Assembly (NCBI RefSeq): GCF_003815775.1
Contig: NZ_CP033926.1
Coordinates: forward strand, 4,712,001-4,776,000
DNA: 64,000 nt
Reading direction: 5' to 3'
Source of the DNA: Chryseobacterium joostei
GTDB lineage: Bacteria > Bacteroidota > Bacteroidia > Flavobacteriales > Weeksellaceae
The translations under genes were made by a program, and so were the position numbers. Numbering within the stretch: position 1 is the stretch's first letter; each line of letters begins with the position of its first letter. Shown here in pieces: positions 35,300 to 43,189 of this stretch. The notes below the pieces were generated by a model. That model was not told where the DNA came from. It saw nothing but the letters and a program-made list of their open reading frames with translations, and made no database searches.

Positions 35300-35364
35300 A
35301 TTGTACAAGATTGTTTTTTGTGGGGATATGTATTCCTTTACATGACAGAGGAAGCCGAAACACA

Positions 35365-35402
35365 AAAAATAAAGACTGTCTCAGTTATGAAGCAGTCTTT
35401 TA
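35365..35402 (-). terminator. Terminator of the DUF4197 gene
   Basis: AAAGACTG (35371-35378) and CAGTCTTT (35393-35400) form an 8-bp stem. On the minus strand it is followed by a T-rich run. It lies about 70 bases after the DUF4197 stop. Confidence 0.6.
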
Positions 35403-35471
35403 TTTTATCCATTAAGATACAGCGGTTATTATCAATCTAATTTGTAACCTCAAATATCTAACTTCTAATTC

Positions 35472-36293
35472 TTATTTATTATCCTGTGCCCCGAAAACCT
35501 TCTGCAATATGCTGGTAGTTCTCATAGCCGGAGTATTTCTGATTCCGCTTTCCTTATCAGCTACCATTTTGAAAACCCCATTGATGGTTTCAGTGGTAAC
35601 ATACTCATTAAGGTCTGTTGTTACAGATTGTCCTGTAAATGTATTATATTTTGAAATAAGGTTTTTCCAAACAGTATCTGCACCTACTTTTCCTAGTGAA
35701 GCTTTTACTTTGGGCTGGAAAGCTGTAAATAACTGACTTTGTGTTTTGCCTTTTAAATAGTTGGTAGCAGCATTATCCGTTCCCAATAAGATATTCTTAG
35801 CATCTGTAATGGTCATAGAGGTGATCGCATTGGTGAAAATAGGAGCCGCTTCCGTTACTGCATCCTCAGCAGCTCTGTTAAGCAACTTTACTCCTTCATC
35901 TGCAAGGCTTCCCATACCAAGGGAACGTAGCGTAGTATCAACCTTTCTCAGTTTTTCAGGCATTAAGATTTTTACCGCTTCATTTTTTAGAAAACCGTCA
36001 TTTAAAGCCAGTTTTTTCACTCCATCCGTTACCCCAATACTCAAGGCTTCCTTTAATCCCGAAGAGATTTGGGTTGATGTAAGATTTCCAAGGTTGGCCG
36101 TAGAACTTTTAATAGGTGTAGCAGTTGTTGTATTCGTATTCGTACTCGTTGTTGTGGAACCTTTAGTAGCTGGCGGCGTATTAAGGTCAATACCTGTTTT
36201 ATCCTTAACCGTAGACTTGATGATATCAAGAAGCTGAGCCTGAGTAGATATTGAAAATAATAATCCTGCTGCTATAAAAATGCTTTTTCTCAT
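35472..36293 (-). CDS. DUF4197 domain protein, secreted
   Basis: A 273-residue protein with signal peptide (MRKSIFIAAGLLFSISTQAQ), a Thr-rich low-complexity linker (about 40-65) and a helical DUF4197 domain: GLKEALSIGVTDGVKKL, DGFLKNEAVKILMPEKLRKV, RAAEDAVTEAAPIFTNAI and TDAKNILLGTDNAATNYLK (ordered motifs). The family is found in periplasmic proteins of Gram-negative bacteria and has no established function. Single gene, divergent from the GH20 gene. Confidence 0.88.
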   Translation of the reverse strand: MRKSIFIAAGLLFSISTQAQLLDIIKSTVKDKTGIDLNTPPATKGSTTTSTNTNTTTATPIKSSTANLGNLTSTQISSGLKEALSIGVTDGVKKLALNDGFLKNEAVKILMPEKLRKVDTTLRSLGMGSLADEGVKLLNRAAEDAVTEAAPIFTNAITSMTITDAKNILLGTDNAATNYLKGKTQSQLFTAFQPKVKASLGKVGADTVWKNLISKYNTFTGQSVTTDLNEYVTTETINGVFKMVADKESGIRNTPAMRTTSILQKVFGAQDNK

Positions 36294-36305
36294 TGTATTT
36301 TTTTA

Positions 36306-36313
36306 CAAATTTA
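36306..36313 (-). promoter_or_regulatory. -7 box of the DUF4197 gene
   Basis: TAAATTTG on the minus strand is an exact match 12 bases before the ATG. No -33 element at the usual spacing. Confidence 0.45.
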
Positions 36314-36527
36314 GATGTTTAATCTTTTAAGTGACGTATGCTATCAAAAAATAAACCATAAAATTTTATAAATTTAAATAATTATCTTTTTTTTAATTCA
36401 AAATTTTGATTTGTAGTTACTTATAATATTAGTGTTTACTGAGTTTTAAATGGAAACATTCCTACAATTATAAGTTTTAAAATAAACTTCTCGACCATTT
36501 AATTATTCAAAAGTTTTAGAAAATAAG

Positions 36528-36535
36528 TATATTAG
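36528..36535 (+). promoter_or_regulatory. Possible -7 box of the GH20 gene
   Basis: TATATTAG deviates from TAnnTTTG at one base and lies 21 bases before the ATG. Confidence 0.3.
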
Positions 36536-36556
36536 CTATACCGTTAACCCAATCCA

Positions 36557-38806
36557 ATGACTCGTATTTTTTTAGCATTTTTTATAATGACTTCAAGTCT
36601 TGTTTTTTCACAAAATAAATTGAACCTGATCCCTTATCCTCAAAATGTTGAGATAAAAGAGGGGAGTTTTATTCTTTCCGAAGTGTTGAATATGAGCAAT
36701 GATTTGCCTAAAAAAGAAACAGATTATTTCAGAAAGCGTATGGGTTCTATGATAACATTGAAAGACTCTAAAAAATCAGATGCCCAATTGGTTTATTCTC
36801 AGTGGCCAAAAGCCTCTGCAGGAAAGGAAGAATCTTATAGTATAGAGATTTTACCCAAACGAATTCTCATTCAATCCTATACTCAGCAAGGATATTTTCT
36901 GGCGATTCAAACCCTGATTCAGTTATTTGAAAATTATCAGACTGAAAAGAAAATTCCGGCCATGAAGATTGAGGACCAACCCAAGTTTGCTTGGCGGGGA
37001 ATGCATCTGGACGTTTGCCGTCATTTTTTTACCGTTGATGAGGTAAAGCAATACATCGATTATCTGGCGATGTACAAAATGAATACCTTTCACTGGCATT
37101 TAACAGATGATCAAGGCTGGAGAATTGAAATTAAAAAATATCCAAAGTTAACACAAATCGGTTCAAAACGTAAGGAATCCATGATTGGTGCTTACGTTGA
37201 TAATACTTTTGACGGAAAGCCTTATGGACCATACTTTTATACTCAGGAGCAAATAAAAGATGTAGTGAAATATGCTCAGGAAAGACACATAACGATTGTT
37301 CCTGAAATTGAAATGCCTGGGCATGCCTTGGCTGCATTATCAGCTTATCCGGAGCTGGCATGTACCAAAGGACCTTTTGAGGCAGCCACAAAATGGGGCG
37401 TTTTTGACGATGTATTTTGCCCTAAAGATGAAACATTTAAGTTTTTGGAAAACGTTTTGGATGAGGTTATTCAGCTATTTCCATCACAATATATTCACAT
37501 TGGCGGAGATGAATGCCCTAAAACACGATGGAAAGAATGCGCCCATTGCCAGGAACTTATCAAAAAAAATAATTTGAAGGATGAACATGGGTTGCAAAGT
37601 TATTTTATCCAAAGAATTGAAAAATATGTCAACAGTAAAGGTCGAAAGATTATTGGCTGGGACGAAATTTTAGAGGGAGGATTGGCTCCTAATGCAGCGG
37701 TTATGAGCTGGACAGGAGTAAACGGAGGTATTGAAGCCGCAAAGTCAAAGCATTTTGCTGTAATGACGCCCGGAGCATATTGTTATTTTGACCATTATCA
37801 GGGAGATCCGCAGACAGAACCCAATGCTTTTGGAGGTTTTACACCACTGGAAAAAGTTTATTCCTATAATCCGATTCCTGATGAATTGAATGCGGAGCAG
37901 GCAAAGTATATTTTGGGGGTTCAGGCCAATCTATGGACAGAATACATTCTGGATTTCAAGCAGGTTCAGTATATGATTTTTCCTAGATTGATGGCGCTTT
38001 CGGAAGTAGGATGGGGAACTTCGGATCCTAAGAATTATAAAGAATTTGAAAGCAGAGTGATACACCAGTTTAAGGTTTTGGACAAAATGAATGTAAATTA
38101 TGCCAAAAGCATTTACAATATTTCAGGAAAGGTAATTTCTGCCAATAAAGGTATTGCCTATGAACTTTCAACCTCACAAAATTCAAATGGAATAAGATAT
38201 ACTCTGGATGGAACTACTCCCACAATACATTCTAAAACGTATCAGGGTCCTGTTTCAATACCTGGTTCTTTAACTATAAAATCTGCTTATTTTGAAGATG
38301 GGAAGCTTAAAAGCGCTGTCTCTTCACAGCAATTTATCATTTCAAAAGCAACAGGAAAAAATATTACTCTTGAACAGCTACCAAGCGAAAATTATTCTTT
38401 TGGGGGCGCCTTTACCCTTGTAGACGGAATTATTGGCAACCCAAAGCAGCTGGGCAAAACATGGTTGGGCTTTATGGGAAAAGATGTGGCGGCAACAATA
38501 GATTTCGGACAGAAGACGGATTTTTCAGAGGTTTATTTTAATACATTGCAAAATAAAGGAAGCTGGATCCACCTTGCAAAATCTGCCCAGATTTTCGTCT
38601 CTGATGACAATAAAAACTTTAAACTCATCAAGGAAATAGGAAAGGCGAAAATTGAAAATGCCAATGGGAAAATTAAATTGAATGTTGGCCAGCAAAGCTC
38701 AAGATATATGAAGCTGAGAATAGAAAATGCTGGAATTATTCCGGCAGGAAACCCTGGTGCTGATTCAAAAGCATGGCTGTTTGTTGATGAAATTGGCGTA
38801 AATTAG
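36557..38806 (+). CDS. Beta-N-acetylhexosaminidase, glycoside hydrolase family 20
   Basis: A 749-residue secreted enzyme. Signal peptide (MTRIFLAFFIMTSSLVFSQ), then a GH20b N-terminal domain (about 20-145), then the TIM-barrel catalytic domain starting at FAWRGMHLDVCRHF. The catalytic pair is Asp318-Glu319 in HIGGDECPKTRW. HWHLTDDQGWRIEIKKYP and VPEIEMPGHALAAL are further family blocks. After the barrel come a chitobiase-type C-terminal beta domain (ISANKGIAYELST...YTLDGTTPT) and an F5/8-type sugar-binding module (about 610-749). It removes terminal GlcNAc or GalNAc from glycans or chitin fragments. The Crp-type gene follows after 20 bases and may be partly co-transcribed. Confidence 0.94.
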   Translation: MTRIFLAFFIMTSSLVFSQNKLNLIPYPQNVEIKEGSFILSEVLNMSNDLPKKETDYFRKRMGSMITLKDSKKSDAQLVYSQWPKASAGKEESYSIEILPKRILIQSYTQQGYFLAIQTLIQLFENYQTEKKIPAMKIEDQPKFAWRGMHLDVCRHFFTVDEVKQYIDYLAMYKMNTFHWHLTDDQGWRIEIKKYPKLTQIGSKRKESMIGAYVDNTFDGKPYGPYFYTQEQIKDVVKYAQERHITIVPEIEMPGHALAALSAYPELACTKGPFEAATKWGVFDDVFCPKDETFKFLENVLDEVIQLFPSQYIHIGGDECPKTRWKECAHCQELIKKNNLKDEHGLQSYFIQRIEKYVNSKGRKIIGWDEILEGGLAPNAAVMSWTGVNGGIEAAKSKHFAVMTPGAYCYFDHYQGDPQTEPNAFGGFTPLEKVYSYNPIPDELNAEQAKYILGVQANLWTEYILDFKQVQYMIFPRLMALSEVGWGTSDPKNYKEFESRVIHQFKVLDKMNVNYAKSIYNISGKVISANKGIAYELSTSQNSNGIRYTLDGTTPTIHSKTYQGPVSIPGSLTIKSAYFEDGKLKSAVSSQQFIISKATGKNITLEQLPSENYSFGGAFTLVDGIIGNPKQLGKTWLGFMGKDVAATIDFGQKTDFSEVYFNTLQNKGSWIHLAKSAQIFVSDDNKNFKLIKEIGKAKIENANGKIKLNVGQQSSRYMKLRIENAGIIPAGNPGADSKAWLFVDEIGVN

Positions 38807-38826
38807 CAACTATTGAATTTTACAAG

Positions 38827-39468
38827 ATGCAAGACACGATACTTTCCTCAGAGTTTTCATCATCACCGGAATTGGTTGAAAAATTATACCAGAACGGGAT
38901 TACTAAAAATTACAATCAGGGAGATATTATTTTAGACGAAAATGCTTCCATACGCTCTATTCCTATCGTAATGAAAGGAATGTTGAAGGTGATCAGAACT
39001 GAAGAAGACGGGCGTGAAATCCTGCTCTACTACATCAAGGCAGGAGAAAGTTGCATTATGTCTTTTCTGGGCGGAATGCACAATGAAAAAAGTATTGTAA
39101 AAGCAGAGATAGAAGAAGACGCAGAGATTCTTTTTCTTCCCGTAGATAAGGTTTCTTTATTCATCAAGGAATATCCGGAATGGCTGGATTATATTTTCAG
39201 GCTTTATCACAAACGTTTTGAAGAATTACTGGATATCATCAATGCCATTGCCTTTAAGAAAGTAGATGAAAGATTACTGAATCTTCTTCATAAAAAGGCA
39301 GAAATTACCGGTACAAATACCATCAATACTACCCATGAGCAGCTTGCCAATGAACTGGGAACCGCCAGAGTAGTAGTTTCCAGACTCCTGAAACAACTTG
39401 AAGACGAAGGAAAGGTGAAGCTCGGAAGAAACAAAATTATTCTTCTGGAAACTCTCCATCAGTTGTAA
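38827..39468 (+). CDS. Crp/Fnr family regulator of the sulfur module
   Basis: In this 213-residue protein an N-terminal cyclic-nucleotide-binding-like jelly roll (YNQGDIILDENASIRSIPIVMKGMLKV, GREILLYYIKAGESCIMSF) is joined by a dimer helix (about 115-140) to a C-terminal winged HTH (THEQLANELGTARVVVSRLLKQLEDEGKV, motifs in order). It lacks the N-terminal cysteine cluster of FNR; its one conspicuous cysteine is in ESCIMSF. It is encoded directly before the TauE, persulfide-dioxygenase and YeeE genes. In Flavobacteriia such regulators head sulfur-oxidation or persulfide modules, so it probably controls them through the 21-bp sites at 39582 and 40462. That link is inference. Confidence 0.9.
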   Translation: MQDTILSSEFSSSPELVEKLYQNGITKNYNQGDIILDENASIRSIPIVMKGMLKVIRTEEDGREILLYYIKAGESCIMSFLGGMHNEKSIVKAEIEEDAEILFLPVDKVSLFIKEYPEWLDYIFRLYHKRFEELLDIINAIAFKKVDERLLNLLHKKAEITGTNTINTTHEQLANELGTARVVVSRLLKQLEDEGKVKLGRNKIILLETLHQL

Positions 39469-39473
39469 ACGAC

Positions 39474-39531
39474 CATATTCCCCTCCGCTAGAGGGGTGGC
39501 AAATCAAAGATTTGACGGGGTGGTTCATTTT
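39474..39531. repeat. Dispersed intergenic repeat with two small hairpins
   Basis: The stretch contains CCCCTC-CGCTA-GAGGGG, then GTGGCAAATC-AAA-GATTTGACGGGGTGG, giving two short inverted repeats. This wording (CCCCTC...GAGGGGTGGC...GACGGGGTGG) is, to my knowledge, a REP-like element seen many times in Chryseobacterium and related genomes. Only one copy is in this window. Confidence 0.5.
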
Positions 39532-39581
39532 GAAGTTTCTAAACAATCTAAACGTGAAACAATTTGTGTTTAAAAGCACCC

Positions 39582-39602
39582 TTATGTAACAAAAGTAGCT
39601 GT
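39582..39602. promoter_or_regulatory. Repeated 21-bp regulator site, copy 1 (upstream of TauE gene)
   Basis: TTATGTAACAAAAGTA followed by GCTGT lies 49 bases before the TauE ATG. The same word with one change occurs before the dioxygenase gene. It contains direct GTAAC/GTAGC half-sites, a plausible Crp/Fnr-type target. Confidence 0.6.
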
Positions 39603-39651
39603 ATATCCCTCCAAACAATTCCATTTTTGTACTCAGAAAGAAAAGATTACA

Positions 39652-40455
39652 ATGGAAATTATAGGGTATACAGCATCAGTTTTAATAGGGATTTCTTTAG
39701 GATTAATTGGTGGAGGCGGAAGTATTCTCATCGTTCCGGTATTGGTTTATCTCTTTGGTATAGATGCTTTGCTGGCAACGGAATATTCTCTTTTTATAGT
39801 AGGAGTAAGTAGTGTGGTAGGATCATTTTCGTATTTAAAAAAAGGATTGGTGGATCTTAAAATGTCATTGATATTTGGAATACCGTCCATTACTTCAATT
39901 TTTATTACCAGAACCTATTTGCTTCCCCTGATTCCTGATGAACTCATTCAGATAAAGAGTTTTCTTATCACTAAAAATATTTTCTTGCTTCTGATTTTTG
40001 CAGGTTTGATGATCCTTGCTTCCTACAAAATGATCAGAAACAATTCTTCTACTGTTTCACCGGAAAATCATTCAGATAAAAATTCTTTGTCAGCAGCAGG
40101 AGAGGGAACTGTTGTTGGGATTGTAACAGGATTGGTGGGAGCCGGCGGAGGATTTATGATTATTCCCGCTCTCGTTAATCTTTTGAAAGTTCCGATGAAA
40201 ACAGCCATAGGAACTTCTCTGGTGATTATTTCCCTAAACTCGCTGATTGGCTTTGCTTCCTCTATAAATCATTCTGTAATAGATTGGAAATTATTGATGT
40301 CCATTACTTTTATTGCTGTAATAGGAATTGTTATTGGTATACATCTATCAAAAAGAATAGATGGTAAAAAGCTCAAGCCTGCATTCGGGTGGTTTATCTT
40401 GGTAATGGGCATTTACATTATTACAAAGGAAATCTATCATATATTAATCATTTAA
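39652..40455 (+). CDS. TauE/SafE family sulfite (organosulfur) exporter-like permease
   Basis: A 267-residue membrane protein with about eight helices in two repeats, each beginning with a glycine-rich motif: GISLGLIGGGGSILIVPVL and GIVTGLVGAGGGFMIIPALV. This is the TauE/SafE (DUF81) signature. Family members move sulfite, sulfonates or other sulfur compounds across the inner membrane. Its position between a Crp-type regulator and a persulfide dioxygenase supports export of sulfite or thiosulfate formed by the latter. A copy of the 21-bp site lies just upstream. Confidence 0.92.
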   Translation: MEIIGYTASVLIGISLGLIGGGGSILIVPVLVYLFGIDALLATEYSLFIVGVSSVVGSFSYLKKGLVDLKMSLIFGIPSITSIFITRTYLLPLIPDELIQIKSFLITKNIFLLLIFAGLMILASYKMIRNNSSTVSPENHSDKNSLSAAGEGTVVGIVTGLVGAGGGFMIIPALVNLLKVPMKTAIGTSLVIISLNSLIGFASSINHSVIDWKLLMSITFIAVIGIVIGIHLSKRIDGKKLKPAFGWFILVMGIYIITKEIYHILII

Positions 40456-40461
40456 AAACAG

Positions 40462-40482
40462 TTATGTAACAAAAGTAACTGT
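40462..40482. promoter_or_regulatory. Repeated 21-bp regulator site, copy 2 (upstream of dioxygenase gene)
   Basis: TTATGTAACAAAAGTA followed by ACTGT. With the flanking CAG the site becomes an inverted repeat CAGTTA-N11-TAACTG. It differs from copy 1 by a single base over 21 and sits 57 bases before ATG 40540. Confidence 0.65.
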
Positions 40483-40539
40483 GGCTGAAAATGAAAAACA
40501 GGAGATTTGTATCAGATAACAGAATCAAAATATTTAAAA

Positions 40540-41952
40540 ATGAAAATAGAACAGATTTATACAGGTTGTTTGGCTCAGGGTGCTTACTATATTATTTCAA
40601 ATGGAGAAGCTGCGATCATTGATCCCTTACGTGAAACAAAACCCTACATAGAAAAGCTGAAAAAAGACGGAGTACAATTAAAATATATTTTTGAAACCCA
40701 TTTTCATGCTGATTTTGTAAGTGGACACGTTGATTTAAGCAAAAAAACAAACGCTCCAGTTGTCTATGGACCGACTGCGAAGCCTGACTTTGAGGCTATC
40801 ATCGCTGAAGATCATCAGATATTTGAAGTGGGGAAAATTAAAATTAAGGTTCTTCATACACCGGGACATACGTTGGAAAGTTCCTGCTATTTGTTGATGG
40901 ATGAACATGGAAAAGAAAAAGCTCTGTTCAGTGGAGATACCTTATTTTTGGGAGATGTAGGACGTCCAGATCTTGCTCAGAAAGCCACAGATATGACACA
41001 GGATGAGCTTGCAGGATTACTATATGAAAGCCTATACAAAAAAATTCTACCCTTAGCAGATGATATTATGGTGTATCCCGCTCATGGAGCAGGTTCTGCC
41101 TGTGGGAAAAATATGCAGAAAGAAACTATGGATACTCTTGGAAATCAAAAGAAAACCAATTATGTCCTGAATCAAAAAAATAAAAAAAGCTTCATCAAAG
41201 AAGTAACAGATGGACTTTTACCACCACCGGCCTATTTTGGAATGAATGTGATGATGAACAAAAAAGGCTATCACAGCTTTGATGAGGTTTTGTCACAAGG
41301 ATTGCAGCCTCTTGCTCCTGAACAGTTTGAGGAAATAGCAGAAGCTTCCGGAGCTTTAGTTCTGGATGTGAGAAACAGCAGTACATTTGTTCAGGATTTC
41401 ATTCCGCAATCAGTAAATATAGGATTGGATGGTGACTTTGCCCCTTGGGTAGGTGCTTTAATTGCAGATGTGAATCAGCCTATTCTGCTGGTGACAGAAA
41501 CAGGAGATGAGGAAGAAACAGTAACCAGATTAAGCAGAGTAGGGTTTGATCAGGTTTTAGGATATTTGGATGGAGGCTTTGATGCATGGAAAAAAAGTGG
41601 AAAAGAAATAGATCATGTCCCTCGTATTTCTGCCGGACAATTTGAAAAGGAGATTAAAGGAAAAAACGCAAAAATCATTGATATAAGAAGAGAAAGTGAA
41701 TACAATGCGGAACACATTCATGAAGCCTACAGTAAGCCTTTAGCCTATATCAATGAGTGGATTCATACTTTAGATCCGGAAGAACATTTTTACATGCATT
41801 GTGGAAGCGGTTACAGAAGCACAATGGCTGCAAGTATTCTTCAGGCAAGAGGGTACAGAAATTTCACGGAAATTGAGGGTGGTTTTAAAGCCATTGCCTC
41901 TACACAGATTAAAAAAAGTGATTTTGTATGTCAGACTAAAATTTTAAAATAA
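40540..41952 (+). CDS. Persulfide dioxygenase-like MBL-fold protein fused to two rhodanese domains
   Basis: A 470-residue protein. The N-terminal half is a metallo-beta-lactamase fold of the glyoxalase II/ETHE1 type: THFHADFVSGH (His54, His56, Asp58), HTPGHTLESSCYLL, FSGDTLFLGDVGRPDL and VYPAHGAGSACG. Two rhodanese domains follow (about 265-365 and 370-470). The second has an intact active loop with Cys421 (CGSGYRS). The first lacks the cysteine (VTETGDEEET) and is likely structural. This fusion oxidises glutathione or other persulfides to sulfite, with the rhodanese passing sulfane sulfur. ATG 40540 is used; the longer frame starts with TTG 40507. Confidence 0.93.
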   Translation: MKIEQIYTGCLAQGAYYIISNGEAAIIDPLRETKPYIEKLKKDGVQLKYIFETHFHADFVSGHVDLSKKTNAPVVYGPTAKPDFEAIIAEDHQIFEVGKIKIKVLHTPGHTLESSCYLLMDEHGKEKALFSGDTLFLGDVGRPDLAQKATDMTQDELAGLLYESLYKKILPLADDIMVYPAHGAGSACGKNMQKETMDTLGNQKKTNYVLNQKNKKSFIKEVTDGLLPPPAYFGMNVMMNKKGYHSFDEVLSQGLQPLAPEQFEEIAEASGALVLDVRNSSTFVQDFIPQSVNIGLDGDFAPWVGALIADVNQPILLVTETGDEEETVTRLSRVGFDQVLGYLDGGFDAWKKSGKEIDHVPRISAGQFEKEIKGKNAKIIDIRRESEYNAEHIHEAYSKPLAYINEWIHTLDPEEHFYMHCGSGYRSTMAASILQARGYRNFTEIEGGFKAIASTQIKKSDFVCQTKILK

Positions 41953-41972
41953 ATTAGATTAAAAAAGAATAT

Positions 41973-42536
41973 ATGTTGGAGATGATAAAAGAACCATGGC
42001 CATGGTATATTGCAGGCCCTTTGATCGGGTTAACTGTCCCCGCCTTACTTATTATGGGAAATAAATCCTTTGGAATAAGTTCTTCACTAAGGCATATCTG
42101 CGCTGCCTGTGTACCGGCTAATGTCAATTTTTTTAAATATGACTGGAAAAAAGAAACATGGAACCTATTTTTCGTATTGGGAATTTTCTTCGGTGGAATG
42201 ATTGCCGCCAACTTTATGCTCAATCCAACTGAAATTATGGTTAATCCTAATCTGAAAACAGAATTGGCAGGCTATGGAATTACAGATTACAGTAATCTTG
42301 TTCCGGTTCAGCTGATGAATTTTCAAAGTGTTTTTACACTGAGAGGCTTTATAATGATGGTTGTAGGCGGATTTTTGGTGGGTTTCGGAACACGATATGC
42401 AGGTGGATGTACCAGTGGGCATGCCATTATGGGACTTTCTAACTTTCAATGGCCATCTTTGGTGGCAACTGTATGTTTTATGATAGGAGGTTTTCTAATG
42501 GCCAATATTATCCTGCCCATGATACTTTCCCTATAA
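41973..42536 (+). CDS. YeeE/YedE family membrane protein, N-terminal half type
   Basis: A 187-residue inner-membrane protein with about four or five helices and the conserved cysteine motifs RHICAACVPANV and GGCTSGHAIMGLS. The latter resembles the sulfur-transport (DUF395, TsuA/PmpA) family in which cysteines relay thiosulfate or sulfane sulfur through the membrane. The partner gene 18 bases downstream encodes a second half-size protein, so the two likely assemble into one transporter. Twenty bases separate it from the dioxygenase gene. Confidence 0.9.
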   Translation: MLEMIKEPWPWYIAGPLIGLTVPALLIMGNKSFGISSSLRHICAACVPANVNFFKYDWKKETWNLFFVLGIFFGGMIAANFMLNPTEIMVNPNLKTELAGYGITDYSNLVPVQLMNFQSVFTLRGFIMMVVGGFLVGFGTRYAGGCTSGHAIMGLSNFQWPSLVATVCFMIGGFLMANIILPMILSL

Positions 42537-42553
42537 ATCTAATTTTAAACTGA

Positions 42554-43045
42554 ATGAAAGAAATGATAAAAGAAAAAGAACATGACGTTCAAGATACTTC
42601 TTGTGTAAACGAAGGCGGTCTTCAGCATAAATGGTATCATAATTTGAAATACCTTGCAGCAGGAATTATATTCGGAATTATTTTCGTAAAAGCTGAAGTG
42701 ATTAGTTGGTTCCGAATTCAGGAGATGTTCCGCCTGCAGTCTTTTCATATGTACGGAATCATCGGAAGTGCCGTGGTGGTGGGAATGATTTCAGTGTTTT
42801 TGATTAAGAAATTCAATATCAAAACAATATATGGAGAACCCATTACCTTAGCTCCGAAAAAATTCAATAAAGGACAGATTTACGGTGGATTAATTTTCGG
42901 TTTTGGCTGGGCTATTACAGGAGCCTGTCCCGGACCTCTCTTTGCTCAGATTGGAACAGGAGCTCTCGCAGTGTCTGTTACCCTGTTGAGTGCTATAGCC
43001 GGAACCTGGGTATACGGATACTTCAGGGATCAATTACCTCATTGA
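42554..43045 (+). CDS. YeeE/YedE family membrane protein, second half type
   Basis: A 163-residue membrane protein with about four helices. The motif FGWAITGACPGPLFAQIGTGA holds the conserved cysteine of YeeE/YedE (DUF6691-like) proteins. The N-terminus is polar and begins MKEMIKEKEHD. With the preceding gene it makes a PmpA/PmpB-like pair, which in other bacteria takes up or moves sulfur compounds. Last gene of the sulfur module, with a terminator shared with the convergent efflux operon. Confidence 0.9.
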   Translation: MKEMIKEKEHDVQDTSCVNEGGLQHKWYHNLKYLAAGIIFGIIFVKAEVISWFRIQEMFRLQSFHMYGIIGSAVVVGMISVFLIKKFNIKTIYGEPITLAPKKFNKGQIYGGLIFGFGWAITGACPGPLFAQIGTGALAVSVTLLSAIAGTWVYGYFRDQLPH

Positions 43046-43143
43046 TACTTTAAACAAGAAATAATTAAAGAACCATTTCCATATAACAATTTTGTATTGT
43101 AGAAATTCAGATTGAAAAATTGGAGGAGGGTTTTAGCCCAAAT

Positions 43144-43180
43144 AAAAAAGACTACGAATAATAATCCGTAGTCTTTTTTT
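43144..43180. terminator. Bidirectional terminator between sulfur module and efflux operon
   Basis: AAAAAAGACTACG pairs with CGTAGTCTTTTTT across a ten-base loop, with A- and T-runs on both sides. Confidence 0.88.
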
Positions 43181-43189
43181 TGTATAAAA

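Noticed and set aside
35761..36237. Antisense 158-codon frame over the DUF4197 gene
   Set aside because: Composition is a mirror of the DUF4197 coding strand and it has no promoter or motif.
39652..43045. Taurine utilisation operon
   Set aside because: The TauE/SafE name is a family label only; no taurine enzymes are present and the neighbours point to persulfide metabolism.
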